Source of the DNA: Geobacteraceae bacterium GWC2_55_20
Lineage (GTDB): Bacteria; Desulfobacterota; Desulfuromonadia; Geobacterales; Pseudopelobacteraceae
DNA: 35,551 nucleotides
Direction of reading: 5' to 3'
Assembly: GCA_001802125.1 (NCBI GenBank)
Contig: MGZK01000185.1
Coordinates: forward strand, 1 to 35,551
Both the position numbers and the translations under genes were made by a program. Under the pieces are notes generated by a model that made no database searches, was not told the origin of the DNA, and saw only the letters and a list, made by a program, of their open reading frames with translations. This document shows, piece after piece, positions 15,467 to 23,721 of the stretch. The stretch's first letter is position 1. The number at the start of each line of letters is the position of its first letter.

Positions 15467-17003
15467 ATGCCGCTAGCGCTGACTGCGAAGGCAAGTGGTG
15501 CGGAACTATCTTTAAAACTGACCGGTAACAATCCCCGGCTTTACCAAGCTTTCCGGTTTCAGCATACAATTCTCCCAGCAGGAACCAACCCCACGGGTTC
15601 TGTGGATGCCGTTCGGTGATCTCAAGAAATTCTTTTTCGGCCGATTTATATCTTCGTCTCTGGCGATACCATTCTCCGGCTAGCACGTTGGTCGTGTAGC
15701 AAAATCCCTGTCGCGCTTTCTGGCGTTCGAATCGCGCCGGATCGTTCTGATGATTGGCGGAAAGTTCTGCCAGAAGTTTCTTTGATGAGTAACCCCGGTG
15801 ATTGCTTGCATACAGGGCGTTTTTGCCCGTGCCCGCAAAGATATCCATGCTGGAGATGCCAACTGACACCGCGTCCGAATGCAAGCGGGTGCCAGGGTAG
15901 TATGCCAGCGGTGAAACATATCCGTCGTCGGGATGGATGTGCCGTATCAGATCGATTGTCTGCTGAATGTCCTCGGTCGTTTCTCCGGGTATGTCGCTGA
16001 TCAGGTAGATGGACAGGTTGATGCCGATTTCTTTGATCAGTTTGCAGGAACGTTCGATCTGTTCCGGACTGATGCTCTTGCCGAGCAGTTCCAGTATCCT
16101 CGGCGAACCGGACTCAACCCCGAGCTGTATGCATTCACATCCGGCCCGTTTCATCATGATCAACAGTTCCTCGTCAATGGCGTTGACACGTGACTGGCAA
16201 TTCCAGAGGATGTCGGCATGATGGGCGATCAGCAGGGAACAGAACTCTACGGCCCTTTTGCGATCCGCGGTAAATGTGTCATCCCGGATTGAAAAGTAGA
16301 TCAGCCCGTATTTCCGGCGGATATAGAGGATTTCATCCACGATCTCGCCTGGAGAGCGGAAGCGTACCTTTCTACCCCAAAATGCCGGTGAACTGCAGAA
16401 ATGGCAGGCTGATGGACACCCCCGGGCGGTGACGATGAATTCTGGTTGCAGCTGAAGGTCAATGCCTATTGATCGATCCAGGTAACGGGCCGGCTGGGGA
16501 AGTCTGTCCAGGTCGGCCAGTGGTTTGCGTGGCGCGGTGACGGTAACGGTGCCGTTGAGCCGGAATGCCAGACCGTCGATATCTCTCCAATCGGTGCCGT
16601 TGGCAAGATGTTCCGCCAACTCCAGCAGGGTCTGTTCTCCCTCGCCCAGCACCACGATATCCACAGCCGGATTGTTTGCAAGGATGTCGTCGTGGCAGAA
16701 GGTTGCATGACCGCCTCCCATTACTAAGGTGCATGACGGGAGCAGTCGTCGGCATCTTTGGGCCAGTTCCAGCGATACGTGGCGATTGTGCGTCCATTGC
16801 GAAATTCCGATCACGGACGGATTTAAGCGCAATAGTTCCCGTTCCGTGCGCGTCACGGACCATCCGGAAAAATTGGCGAGTACGGAATCATGGCCGTCCT
16901 CGATCAGGCAGGCGTGAAGGTAGCACAGGCCGGTAGGCACGAGGCTGATGTAAGGGTCGTTACGGTTTTGTTCCCCGGAGTGGTAGGCGAGAAGGATCTT
17001 CAT
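15465..17003 (-). CDS. B12-binding-domain radical SAM protein with C-terminal TPR
   Basis: This 512-residue protein combines an N-terminal cobalamin-binding Rossmann domain (about 1-150, GGGHATF), the radical SAM core with the [4Fe-4S] motif CPSACHFC (Cys196, Cys200, Cys203), the GVESGS block and a C-terminal TPR-like pair near 440-505 (AEKEFLEITERHPQNPWGWFLLGELYAETG). Family members catalyse methylations and difficult C-C chemistry; the substrate cannot be read from the sequence. The gene stands alone: the NlpC terminator lies just upstream, only 5 bp before its ATG, and no good ribosome site or promoter is obvious. Transcription may start inside the NlpC gene or by read-through. It converges on the lipoprotein gene. 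Confidence 0.88.
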   Translation of the reverse strand: MKILLAYHSGEQNRNDPYISLVPTGLCYLHACLIEDGHDSVLANFSGWSVTRTERELLRLNPSVIGISQWTHNRHVSLELAQRCRRLLPSCTLVMGGGHATFCHDDILANNPAVDIVVLGEGEQTLLELAEHLANGTDWRDIDGLAFRLNGTVTVTAPRKPLADLDRLPQPARYLDRSIGIDLQLQPEFIVTARGCPSACHFCSSPAFWGRKVRFRSPGEIVDEILYIRRKYGLIYFSIRDDTFTADRKRAVEFCSLLIAHHADILWNCQSRVNAIDEELLIMMKRAGCECIQLGVESGSPRILELLGKSISPEQIERSCKLIKEIGINLSIYLISDIPGETTEDIQQTIDLIRHIHPDDGYVSPLAYYPGTRLHSDAVSVGISSMDIFAGTGKNALYASNHRGYSSKKLLAELSANHQNDPARFERQKARQGFCYTTNVLAGEWYRQRRRYKSAEKEFLEITERHPQNPWGWFLLGELYAETGKLGKAGDCYRSVLKIVPHHLPSQSALAA

Positions 17004-17007
17004 GGCG

Positions 17008-17036
17008 AAAAAAAATCCGGGTCATGTGACCCGGAT
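17008..17036 (-). terminator. Intrinsic terminator of the LysM-NlpC/P60 gene
   Basis: A perfect 10-bp stem ATCCGGGTCA (17015-17024 with 17027-17036) is followed on the minus strand by eight T. The T tract leads directly into the ribosome-binding zone of the radical SAM gene. Confidence 0.92.
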
Positions 17037-17063
17037 GTGTTAGGTGATAAATGGTGGAGCTGA

Positions 17064-18095
17064 TCAATTCTCAACGTTTAGTGTTACACCGAGAGTGTCG
17101 TTGGCAATAATATCATTCTCGTTTTCTTCATCGACACCGAGAAGAAGGTCGTTGAAATTGATCGAGTCCGAGGCCGTATTCGACATGCGGCGCGCGCCCA
17201 GGTAACGGGACAGGTAATAGGGGGTGTCCATGGACGAGATGACTACACGGTGTTCTCTGGAAGAGGCGTGAATCATCTTGCGGTCTCCAAGATAAATTCC
17301 CACATGTGACGGGAAGCGTGCATAGGTCTGGAAAAATACCAGATCACCTTTTTTCAGGTCGCCACGGGCAACTTCGTTGCCCACGTAGAACTGTTCCCTG
17401 GCTGTGCGGGGCAGTTTGACGCTCTGCTCACGAAATACCTGCTGCGTAAAGCTCGAACAGTCAAGCGCGTTGCGGCTGGTTCCGCCAAAACGGTAGCGGG
17501 CGCCCAGAAAACTGTAGGCGGATTTCTTAAGATTGCTGAGAGCCTGATTTGCTTCCAGTTTCTTGGCGAGATCGACCGGGCGGTCGGAGTCTATATCCGT
17601 CAGCTCGGCCAATGTGTCCGTCAACTCCTGTTCGTTGAGAAGATCCTTGTTGATCAGTTGCAGCCTGTTGCTGGCACTGGCTGTACGGGTTGGAGCTTCG
17701 GACTTTGGCGGCGTAGATACCAGAGCCAGAATCTGGCCCGGTTTAACCCTGTTGCTCTTCAGGTTGTTGAGTTTGCGGAGTTCAGCCAGTTTTATTCCGG
17801 TTTTCCTGGCGATCTTAGGGAGCGTATCGCCTTTGGCGACTTTATAGGATTCCGGACGGGATTTTTTGAGTTTTGCATCTGCGTGAGACGGTATGATGAT
17901 GCGCATACCCTTGTCTACATGGGTGGCTGTAAGGTTGTTGACGGACTTAAGCTCGTCAACCGAGACATGGTATTTGCGGGCTATTGAATGCAGGGATTCG
18001 CTTTTGCGAACCACGTGTGCCTTGGATGCAAGAACCAACTGCGGCAGAGCCAAAAGCATAAGGCCGGTCACAAGTGCGATACGGATATGTGCCAT
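17064..18095 (-). CDS. LysM-LysM-NlpC/P60 peptidoglycan endopeptidase
   Basis: This 343-residue protein has a signal peptide (1-23), two LysM peptidoglycan-binding repeats (about 26-69 and 84-126), a linker, then an NlpC/P60 domain. Its catalytic Cys213 is in ALDCSSFT, His264 in SHVGIYLG, and His276 completes the set. Such enzymes cut gamma-D-Glu-diaminopimelate bonds in stem peptides during growth or separation. A GGAGG site precedes the ATG and a consensus promoter lies 42 bp upstream. The acidic C-terminal tail is unusual (DEENENDIIANDTLG) and unassigned. Its neighbour upstream is the c-di-AMP cyclase gene; c-di-AMP controls wall homeostasis in other bacteria, but a link here is only suggestive. 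Confidence 0.93.
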   Translation of the reverse strand: MAHIRIALVTGLMLLALPQLVLASKAHVVRKSESLHSIARKYHVSVDELKSVNNLTATHVDKGMRIIIPSHADAKLKKSRPESYKVAKGDTLPKIARKTGIKLAELRKLNNLKSNRVKPGQILALVSTPPKSEAPTRTASASNRLQLINKDLLNEQELTDTLAELTDIDSDRPVDLAKKLEANQALSNLKKSAYSFLGARYRFGGTSRNALDCSSFTQQVFREQSVKLPRTAREQFYVGNEVARGDLKKGDLVFFQTYARFPSHVGIYLGDRKMIHASSREHRVVISSMDTPYYLSRYLGARRMSNTASDSINFNDLLLGVDEENENDIIANDTLGVTLNVEN

Positions 18096-18136
18096 CTGTC
18101 CTCCGGTCGTTCTAGGATTTTAAAAAAGTTTCAAGC

Positions 18137-18165
18137 TTTATATAACAAATACCCGTTGACGTCAA
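18137..18165 (-). promoter_or_regulatory. Sigma70 promoter of the LysM-NlpC/P60 gene
   Basis: On the minus strand TTGACG (18165-18160) and TATAAA (18142-18137) are spaced by exactly 17 bp, placing the start of transcription about 35 nt upstream of the ATG. Confidence 0.75.
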
Positions 18166-18222
18166 TCGTAAATAATCGAATCCGTGTTTGTTTTGTAGCA
18201 CGATGTGTGCCAACCGCATGAT

Positions 18223-19638
18223 CTAACGACGTTTTCCCCGCGTGACCAATCTGATGGTTACGGGTGTTTCCTTCAGCAGTGAAACCTGTTTCTGAAGCGG
18301 CCGGATGTTCTTGAGATATACATTTCCTTTTTTCAGTCGAGTCGCATCTATGTCATCGGTCAAAACCGACTCGATCGCTGCAACCTGGCTGGAAGGCCCT
18401 TCAATAACAACCATGTCCGGCTCGCAGACAACCTGCATCGAGGAGAGACCGGGCGGGAGTTTCCCCTTCAGCGCTGCTTTTACCGGTACGCTCTTGCGCA
18501 GTTTTTTCTCCGTGGTAATGCGTATGCTTGACGGCGATATGCCGGTGATGGCCAGTCCTGACGGCAGGCTGATGTCCGAGCTATTAACCCTGATGCTTGT
18601 TTGGCCTTCTTTAGTTTTGGACGCATCCAGTTCCGCCGTAAGATCAAGCTTGGATGGTGGCGGGCTCAGGCTGGACAGTGACTTCAACTGTACGTTCACC
18701 TCTTCTGGCGCGGTCTTCAACAGTATCAGTCCTTCCGGGATACCATGCAGGATCACCGGTGCGGTTACGGTTGTTATCTGTCCCTGGCGAGTCGTTATCA
18801 GTGCCCAGAAAACGCACACACAAAGTAAAAGTGCCACTTTGGGGAGCAGGTTGGCAAAAATCTTCTCGCGAATGGATATACTGGGAGCCGGTTTGTCGCT
18901 ATGGAACAATTCGTCGAGGGCCGCGATCAGTTCAGGGGTGGATTCCATAAGCCGCAGCTTTCCCGCCGTGACCAGCGAGACCTCTCCCCGCTCTTCGGAG
19001 ACGACCACGATTACGGCGTCGCAGCGTTCCGATAGTCCGAGTGCCGCACGGTGTCTTGTTCCCAGGCTCTGTGGAATGTCCGGACTGATAGAGAGCGGAA
19101 GGTGGCAGGAAGCCAGAGCGATGCGACCGTCCTTGATCAGCGCCGCGCCGTCATGAAGAGGGGCTCCGTCATAAAATATTGATTCGAGCATCTGAGGGGA
19201 AATTTCGCAGTCAAGCTGTACGCCGTTTGATACAAGTTCGTTCAAGGGTTCGTTGCGCTGGAATACAAGCAGTGTCCCGGTTCGTCTGGAGGCCATCGAA
19301 AAAATGGTTTCGGCGATTTCCTGAAACTGCCCTTGTTGGTTCTCCTGGTTGCTGTCCAGCATGTGGCGCAGCAGGCTGAAACGATAGAGGGCCTGGCGGA
19401 TCTCGGCCTGAAACACAACTATAATTAAAATGATGAGAACCGTGCCCAGCTCCTGCAGAACCCAGCTGGTCATGTACAAACCAAGAAAACGGGTGGCGAA
19501 GTATATCAGCGTAACAACGCCCAGACCGAGCAGCACCTGTATAGCGCGTGTCCCGCGGAACCATGTATAAAGCTGATAGAGGAGAAATGTCATGATCAGG
19601 ATGTCGGCGATATCCTGTATGCGAATGTTTGGTGCCAC
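18223..19638 (-). CDS. cdaA: Diadenylate cyclase CdaA fused to YbbR domains
   Basis: This 471-residue protein has three N-terminal helices (about 10-78), the DisA_N cyclase with DGAPLHDGA (157-165) and GTRHR (193-197), which are the DGA and RHR catalytic motifs, another helix at 265-283, and two YbbR-type beta repeats (about 290-470). It would make c-di-AMP from two ATP at the membrane. In Firmicutes the cyclase (CdaA) and the YbbR regulator (CdaR) are separate genes next to glmM; here they are one polypeptide and no glmM is in view. A GTG start at 19638 is used with AGGAG about 10 nt upstream. It is divergent from menG. Confidence 0.93.
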   Translation of the reverse strand: MAPNIRIQDIADILIMTFLLYQLYTWFRGTRAIQVLLGLGVVTLIYFATRFLGLYMTSWVLQELGTVLIILIIVVFQAEIRQALYRFSLLRHMLDSNQENQQGQFQEIAETIFSMASRRTGTLLVFQRNEPLNELVSNGVQLDCEISPQMLESIFYDGAPLHDGAALIKDGRIALASCHLPLSISPDIPQSLGTRHRAALGLSERCDAVIVVVSEERGEVSLVTAGKLRLMESTPELIAALDELFHSDKPAPSISIREKIFANLLPKVALLLCVCVFWALITTRQGQITTVTAPVILHGIPEGLILLKTAPEEVNVQLKSLSSLSPPPSKLDLTAELDASKTKEGQTSIRVNSSDISLPSGLAITGISPSSIRITTEKKLRKSVPVKAALKGKLPPGLSSMQVVCEPDMVVIEGPSSQVAAIESVLTDDIDATRLKKGNVYLKNIRPLQKQVSLLKETPVTIRLVTRGKRR

Positions 19639-19753
19639 GACCGCGGTACTCCTGATGTGAGTTTGATTTTTACTGGTTAATGCCGGTTAGATTGTGCTAT
19701 AAAGAGCAGTTGAATTTATACCATTTAAATAATTCAAAAGGTAGCAGAAACAT

Positions 19754-20464
19754 ATGTTCAGACTTTCCGATAAAGGCGAGAAAATTCAGCAGATGTTTGG
19801 CGCAATCGCGCCGAAATACGACTTTCTTAACCGGCTTTTGAGCTTTGGCATCGACCGGCGCTGGCGTAAAAAAGCTGTGCGCCTGCTGAAGTATCGCGAG
19901 GGGTCCCGTATTCTGGATGTGGCAACCGGCACAGGAGATGTGGCGCTGGAAATAGCCCGCAGTACCCCCGCGTCGGTCAGGATTACCGGCGCTGACTTCT
20001 GCAGGGAAATGGTGGAACTGGGTGAAGTCAAGGTAGCGGCATCACCTTATGCATCGAGAATCGATCTGAAAGTTGCTCCCTGTGAGGATCTGCCCTTTGC
20101 AAACGACACCTTCGATTCGATCACGATCGCCTTTGGAATCAGAAACGTGGTGGACAGAAAGCTGGGCCTGGCGGAAATGTGGCGGGTATTGCGGCCTGGC
20201 GGCAGAATGATCATTCTGGAGTTTTCAACGCCGAAATCCCAGCTTTTCCGCCAGATATACTACTTTTATTTCCGCCGTTTGCTGCCGATTGTCGGCGGAC
20301 TCTTTTCTCGCTACAACGCCTACAAATATCTGCCTGATTCGGTGTTGGAGTTTCCTTCCCACGAAGAGTTCTCCCGTATGATATCCGAGGCTGGTTTCCG
20401 CAATCTACATATTCATGAGCTGACCTTCGGGATTGCAACGATTTACGCGGGAGAAAAAGAATAG
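19754..20464 (+). CDS. menG: Demethylmenaquinone methyltransferase (UbiE/MenG)
   Basis: This 236-residue class I SAM methyltransferase carries the SAM loop LDVATGTGD, the acidic GADFCREM and the family-specific FGIRNVVD and RPGGRMIILEFSTP motifs. It performs the last step of menaquinone synthesis (and of ubiquinone in organisms that make it); with a menaquinol-type cytochrome module nearby menaquinone is likely. The start has KGEKIQQMFGAIAPKYD at its N-terminus, normal for the family. It is divergent from cdaA and converges on plsY with 36 bp between stops. Confidence 0.95.
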   Translation: MFRLSDKGEKIQQMFGAIAPKYDFLNRLLSFGIDRRWRKKAVRLLKYREGSRILDVATGTGDVALEIARSTPASVRITGADFCREMVELGEVKVAASPYASRIDLKVAPCEDLPFANDTFDSITIAFGIRNVVDRKLGLAEMWRVLRPGGRMIILEFSTPKSQLFRQIYYFYFRRLLPIVGGLFSRYNAYKYLPDSVLEFPSHEEFSRMISEAGFRNLHIHELTFGIATIYAGEKE

Positions 20465-20500
20465 CAGTGCGACTCTACCAAATTGAATGCCGGATGGTTT

Positions 20501-21100
20501 CTACGCCTTGAAGCGATTCTCCGTGCCGGCGATCAAACGCCGGATGTTTTCATGATGTCTCAGTATCACAATCACCGCAATAATCAGCGTAACGGTAACC
20601 AACGCCCTGTTTCCCCCTCTCAGTGCGACTGCAACGGGCATGATTGCCGCAGCCGCGATCGAGCCGAGTGAAACATAACGCCAGGAAGACATGATCGCCG
20701 CAAACACCGCGATGGCAATTGCAACTGCCATCGGCGCAAGAGCCAGAAATACTCCCAGTGCCGTTGCTACTCCTTTGCCCCCTTTGAATTTGAGGAACAG
20801 CGAGAAGACATGTCCGCAGAATGCGGCCAAGCCGACCCAGGCAGCAAAGTCAGGAGGAAGAGAGCTGTATTTAACGGCCAGCACCGGTATCAGCCCCTTC
20901 AGGCAATCGCCTGTAAGTGTCATTGCTCCGACTTTGCGGCCGACCGTGCGATACAGGTTGGTCGCGCCGATATTGCCGCTTCCTTCCTTACGCACGTCGA
21001 TGCCGTATGCCTTGCCAAGCAGAAGTCCTGTAGGGATCGATCCCAAAAGGTAGGCCAGCGCAACAAGTGCCGCCAACATGCCAGATTCATGTCCGGTCAT
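20501..21100 (-). CDS. plsY: Glycerol-3-phosphate acyltransferase PlsY
   Basis: This 199-residue, multi-helix membrane protein shows the three PlsY motifs: GSGNIGATN, FKGGKGVAT and RHHENIRRLIAGTE. It transfers acyl groups from acyl-phosphate to glycerol-3-phosphate, starting phospholipid synthesis. Its ATG follows the stop of the small lipoprotein gene by only 3 nt; an internal ATG at residue 8 is a possible alternative start. It is the last gene of a reductase-bamD-lipoprotein-plsY operon, so lipid synthesis and outer membrane assembly genes are grouped. Confidence 0.96.
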   Translation of the reverse strand: MTGHESGMLAALVALAYLLGSIPTGLLLGKAYGIDVRKEGSGNIGATNLYRTVGRKVGAMTLTGDCLKGLIPVLAVKYSSLPPDFAAWVGLAAFCGHVFSLFLKFKGGKGVATALGVFLALAPMAVAIAIAVFAAIMSSWRYVSLGSIAAAAIMPVAVALRGGNRALVTVTLIIAVIVILRHHENIRRLIAGTENRFKA

Positions 21101-21103
21101 TAT

Positions 21104-21514
21104 CTATAACCCCGCAATTATTTTCCATCCTTCCGGCCCTCTGGCAAGCTTGATATGTTCCGAACCGTCCAGTGCCAGTTCCTTTCCGCGAGCAGATATC
21201 TTCATGCGATATGTTCCCGAAACTTCGGCACGGTTTCCGTGTATTGATATTGTATGTTCCACGGGTTGATAGGAGAGTTTCTCGACGTTATTGAAATTGC
21301 TGGCGATACTTTCCCTCAGACGCGGAAAATCCTTGCCCTTGTCGCTGTAGTCGGGAGATACCGACGAAAGGTATAATGAAATGTCGCGGGAGTTCAGCGC
21401 TCTGGAGCGGGACTCAATTATCCGGGCTATTGCCAGGCGGTCTTTCTCCTGCACGCCGCAGCCGGATAAGAGAACCATGCTCAAAGCCAGCATGTAAGCC
21501 AAACGGCGCAACAC
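21104..21514 (-). CDS. Small lipoprotein, NTF2/SnoaL-like
   Basis: This 136-residue protein has a lipobox LLSGC (Cys19) and a compact alpha-beta domain: a helical start (RLAIARIIESRSRALNSRD) then alternating strands (HTISIHGNRAEVSGTYRM, EHIKLARGPEGWKII), as in NTF2/SnoaL-like folds. No enzyme motif is seen. It starts with GTG that shares its first base with the last base of the bamD stop, so it is translationally coupled to bamD, and is 3 nt before plsY. A role linked to the outer membrane is only inferred from location. Confidence 0.75.
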   Translation of the reverse strand: MLRRLAYMLALSMVLLSGCGVQEKDRLAIARIIESRSRALNSRDISLYLSSVSPDYSDKGKDFPRLRESIASNFNNVEKLSYQPVEHTISIHGNRAEVSGTYRMKISARGKELALDGSEHIKLARGPEGWKIIAGL

Positions 21515-22260
21515 TAAAAGAACGAATCCATTGCCTTGTTGGCGTCTGTTATGAAGGCACTTCCGGGGAATTCGGATGAGAGCTTGCCGAAAACCTCGCG
21601 CCCTTTAGATTTCTGCCCATCCTCCAGATAAGATCTGCCCAGGTAGTACAGAACTTCGTCGCGCCTTGCCAGATCGGGGTAGGCTTTGAGAGCCTCTTCG
21701 AAGCGTCCGATGGCTGACTTGTAGGCGCCGGTTTTCAAATAGAAACGTCCGACATATATTTCGTACTGCAACTGCTTGTCCCTGCAGTCGCGTATCTTCT
21801 CCTGGACTTCGCCGAGTTGTTCGCCGGTCGGGTACAACTTGAGATACGACTCGAAAATGGTTAGAGCGTTCTTTACCGGAGTCTGGTCCGTGTCGATACT
21901 GTTGATCTGCTTGTAATAGCTCATGGCCTGGCGGAAGAGAGCAAAGCCCGCTTTATCGTGGCTGGGGTGAAGTTTGCGAAAGTCCTCGTAAGCGGTTGCG
22001 GCTTCTATATAATCCCCGTTGAGGAAGTAGGCATCCGCGATTTGCAATTCAGCCTGGGTGATCAGTTCCGGCGACTGGTAGCTTTCCTTGACCTTTTTCC
22101 ACTGTGCGATGGCTTCCTCATACCTGCCCCTCTGGTAAAAACTTTCACCCTCCTTATAGAGGGTGTCGGAGGATTTGTTCAGCTGTTGATTCGTGGCACA
22201 TCCCTGCATCAGCGCCGATGCAAGGATCAGTGAAGTGATAAGACCGGATACTTTCTTCAT
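21514..22260 (-). CDS. bamD: Outer membrane assembly lipoprotein BamD (ComL-like)
   Basis: This 248-residue lipoprotein has a lipobox LMQGC (Cys21) and TPR-type helical pairs: LYKEGESFYQRGRYEEAIAQW, AELQIADAYFLNGDYIEAA and EIYVGRFYLKTGAYKSAIGRFEEAL, matching BamD/YfiO length and pattern. BamD is part of the BAM machine that folds outer membrane beta-barrels. Start at 22260 with GAGGA upstream; the frame's longer start is rejected as lacking a signal. It lies 37 bp after the FabMG/FabV-like gene and its stop overlaps the next start by 1 nt. Confidence 0.9.
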   Translation of the reverse strand: MKKVSGLITSLILASALMQGCATNQQLNKSSDTLYKEGESFYQRGRYEEAIAQWKKVKESYQSPELITQAELQIADAYFLNGDYIEAATAYEDFRKLHPSHDKAGFALFRQAMSYYKQINSIDTDQTPVKNALTIFESYLKLYPTGEQLGEVQEKIRDCRDKQLQYEIYVGRFYLKTGAYKSAIGRFEEALKAYPDLARRDEVLYYLGRSYLEDGQKSKGREVFGKLSSEFPGSAFITDANKAMDSFF

Positions 22261-22297
22261 GAATTCCTCGTGTGGTTTACAGTTGTGGTCAGCGCTT

Positions 22298-23626
22298 TTA
22301 TGCAATGCCAGCGCCAAGCTGGTCTGCCAGCAATCTGCCGATTATGTCGTGATTCAGCCATAAGACAGGCGCGGAAGGATTCCATGAGCCGTGCAGCATC
22401 AGTCTGCCCGTGGACAGGAATACAATTCGTGACAACTCGGCGCAAACCAGCTGTTTCTGATCCTTGTGCATGCCCATCAGTTCCGCCGAACTGGCCAGCA
22501 TCAGTTCCGCCTGTTCACGTGTGTTGGGTTGTGGCCAGGTTGCGAAGTCAAGGATCCCTTCCAGGACCGGAGACGAAAGATAGGCGTCGGCCCTTTCAAG
22601 CAGGTGCGCCATGGTTTCGCCATCTTTCAGCATGGACTGGCAGCGGGCTTCGATCGGTGCGGCAACGCTCTCGCCGGCTTCCCGGCTGATTGCGGTGATC
22701 AGCGGGTAAAGGGATATTTCAACCCCCAGAAAGAGGGCGCTGGAGTTGGTCTGGATTTCCGGACAGTTGAAGACCGTAGCGGAAATGCCATTGGATGTTG
22801 CCTGCTCGGCGATGCTCTCAAGCCGCATCTTGGCAATGCCCTGAACGTATGGGGTGTATGACTGCCAACGATACTCGCCGCCTACCAGAATGCCGGTGCC
22901 GTGGTATCCGTAGGCGGAGTAATTTACTCTTGCACCGGATGCCGCGGAGCGTTCGCGCAGTCCGGATGTTTCGTCGATCAGGTAGCGGAAAGTGTCGGCG
23001 GTGACTTCATTGAAGCTGGTATCGCACAGGCGGCCCAGCTTGCAGTTCCAGAAAGCTTCAGATGACAGGTACTTGTCTCCGGTGCCCTTGAAAACACGAT
23101 TCAGCAACGGCATGAAGACCCTGGCACGGGGAATCCCGCCGGCCATGGAATGGGCCAGTAAAATATTGGCGCTGGCAGGGATGCGGGTTTCCAGTTCTTT
23201 GGCCACCTGCGAGATTGCCGCGCGAAAACGTGCTGTACCCGCGGAACAGGCTTTCTCGATGAGCCCGTCCGGGAAACTGATCGAGTCCCAATCGTCGGGG
23301 CGTGCTTTTTTCAGCAGTTCGGAAATCGAAGGCTGGCCATCAACTGATTCCATGTCAAAGCCGGCTTCCAATGGAACGTTGATGACCGGGCCGCCGAGAA
23401 GCGACTCGGCTTCGGCCAATTCGCCGGCATTCAACTGGCGCAATGTGCCGTCGCTGTCGCGGCGTCCCACGGTGGTTCCGATCACGTTCATGCCGATTCG
23501 CCTGGCCTCTTCAATCAGGCCGTTGGCGTAGCCGCGTCCGAAAAGTTCACCCACCAGCACCAGCACATCTCCGGCTTTATATCGGCCTGTTTCAGGCAGT
23601 TGTGTCATTGGTAGATATTCTGTCAT
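22298..23626 (-). CDS. Enoyl-reductase-like protein (FabMG/FabV-like)
   Basis: This 442-residue protein has an N-terminal Rossmann-like segment (VLVLVGELFGRGYANGLIEEARRIGMNVIG). Around 257-266 it carries Tyr-X8-Lys, the spacing of FabV-type enoyl-ACP reductases, though a second Tyr at 260 makes the pairing uncertain. It looks like the FabMG-type enoyl-ACP reductases, which would reduce enoyl-ACP in the last step of fatty-acid elongation; plsY in the same operon fits a lipid role. Assignment is from pattern memory, not alignment. The start at 23626 has GGAGG upstream, better than 23683. It is first of the operon and divergent from hypE. Confidence 0.6.
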   Translation of the reverse strand: MTEYLPMTQLPETGRYKAGDVLVLVGELFGRGYANGLIEEARRIGMNVIGTTVGRRDSDGTLRQLNAGELAEAESLLGGPVINVPLEAGFDMESVDGQPSISELLKKARPDDWDSISFPDGLIEKACSAGTARFRAAISQVAKELETRIPASANILLAHSMAGGIPRARVFMPLLNRVFKGTGDKYLSSEAFWNCKLGRLCDTSFNEVTADTFRYLIDETSGLRERSAASGARVNYSAYGYHGTGILVGGEYRWQSYTPYVQGIAKMRLESIAEQATSNGISATVFNCPEIQTNSSALFLGVEISLYPLITAISREAGESVAAPIEARCQSMLKDGETMAHLLERADAYLSSPVLEGILDFATWPQPNTREQAELMLASSAELMGMHKDQKQLVCAELSRIVFLSTGRLMLHGSWNPSAPVLWLNHDIIGRLLADQLGAGIA

Positions 23627-23721
23627 CAAATCCTCCAGCATGATAAATACAATAGTACTGTTTAACACGAACTGCACTCTCATGTGAACAGAAAAAGCTG
23701 CCGTGACATCAAAGGAGATAC

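Noticed and set aside
18305-19156. 283-codon plus-strand frame
   Set aside because: Antisense to cdaA, which has clear catalytic motifs; no homology pattern in this frame.
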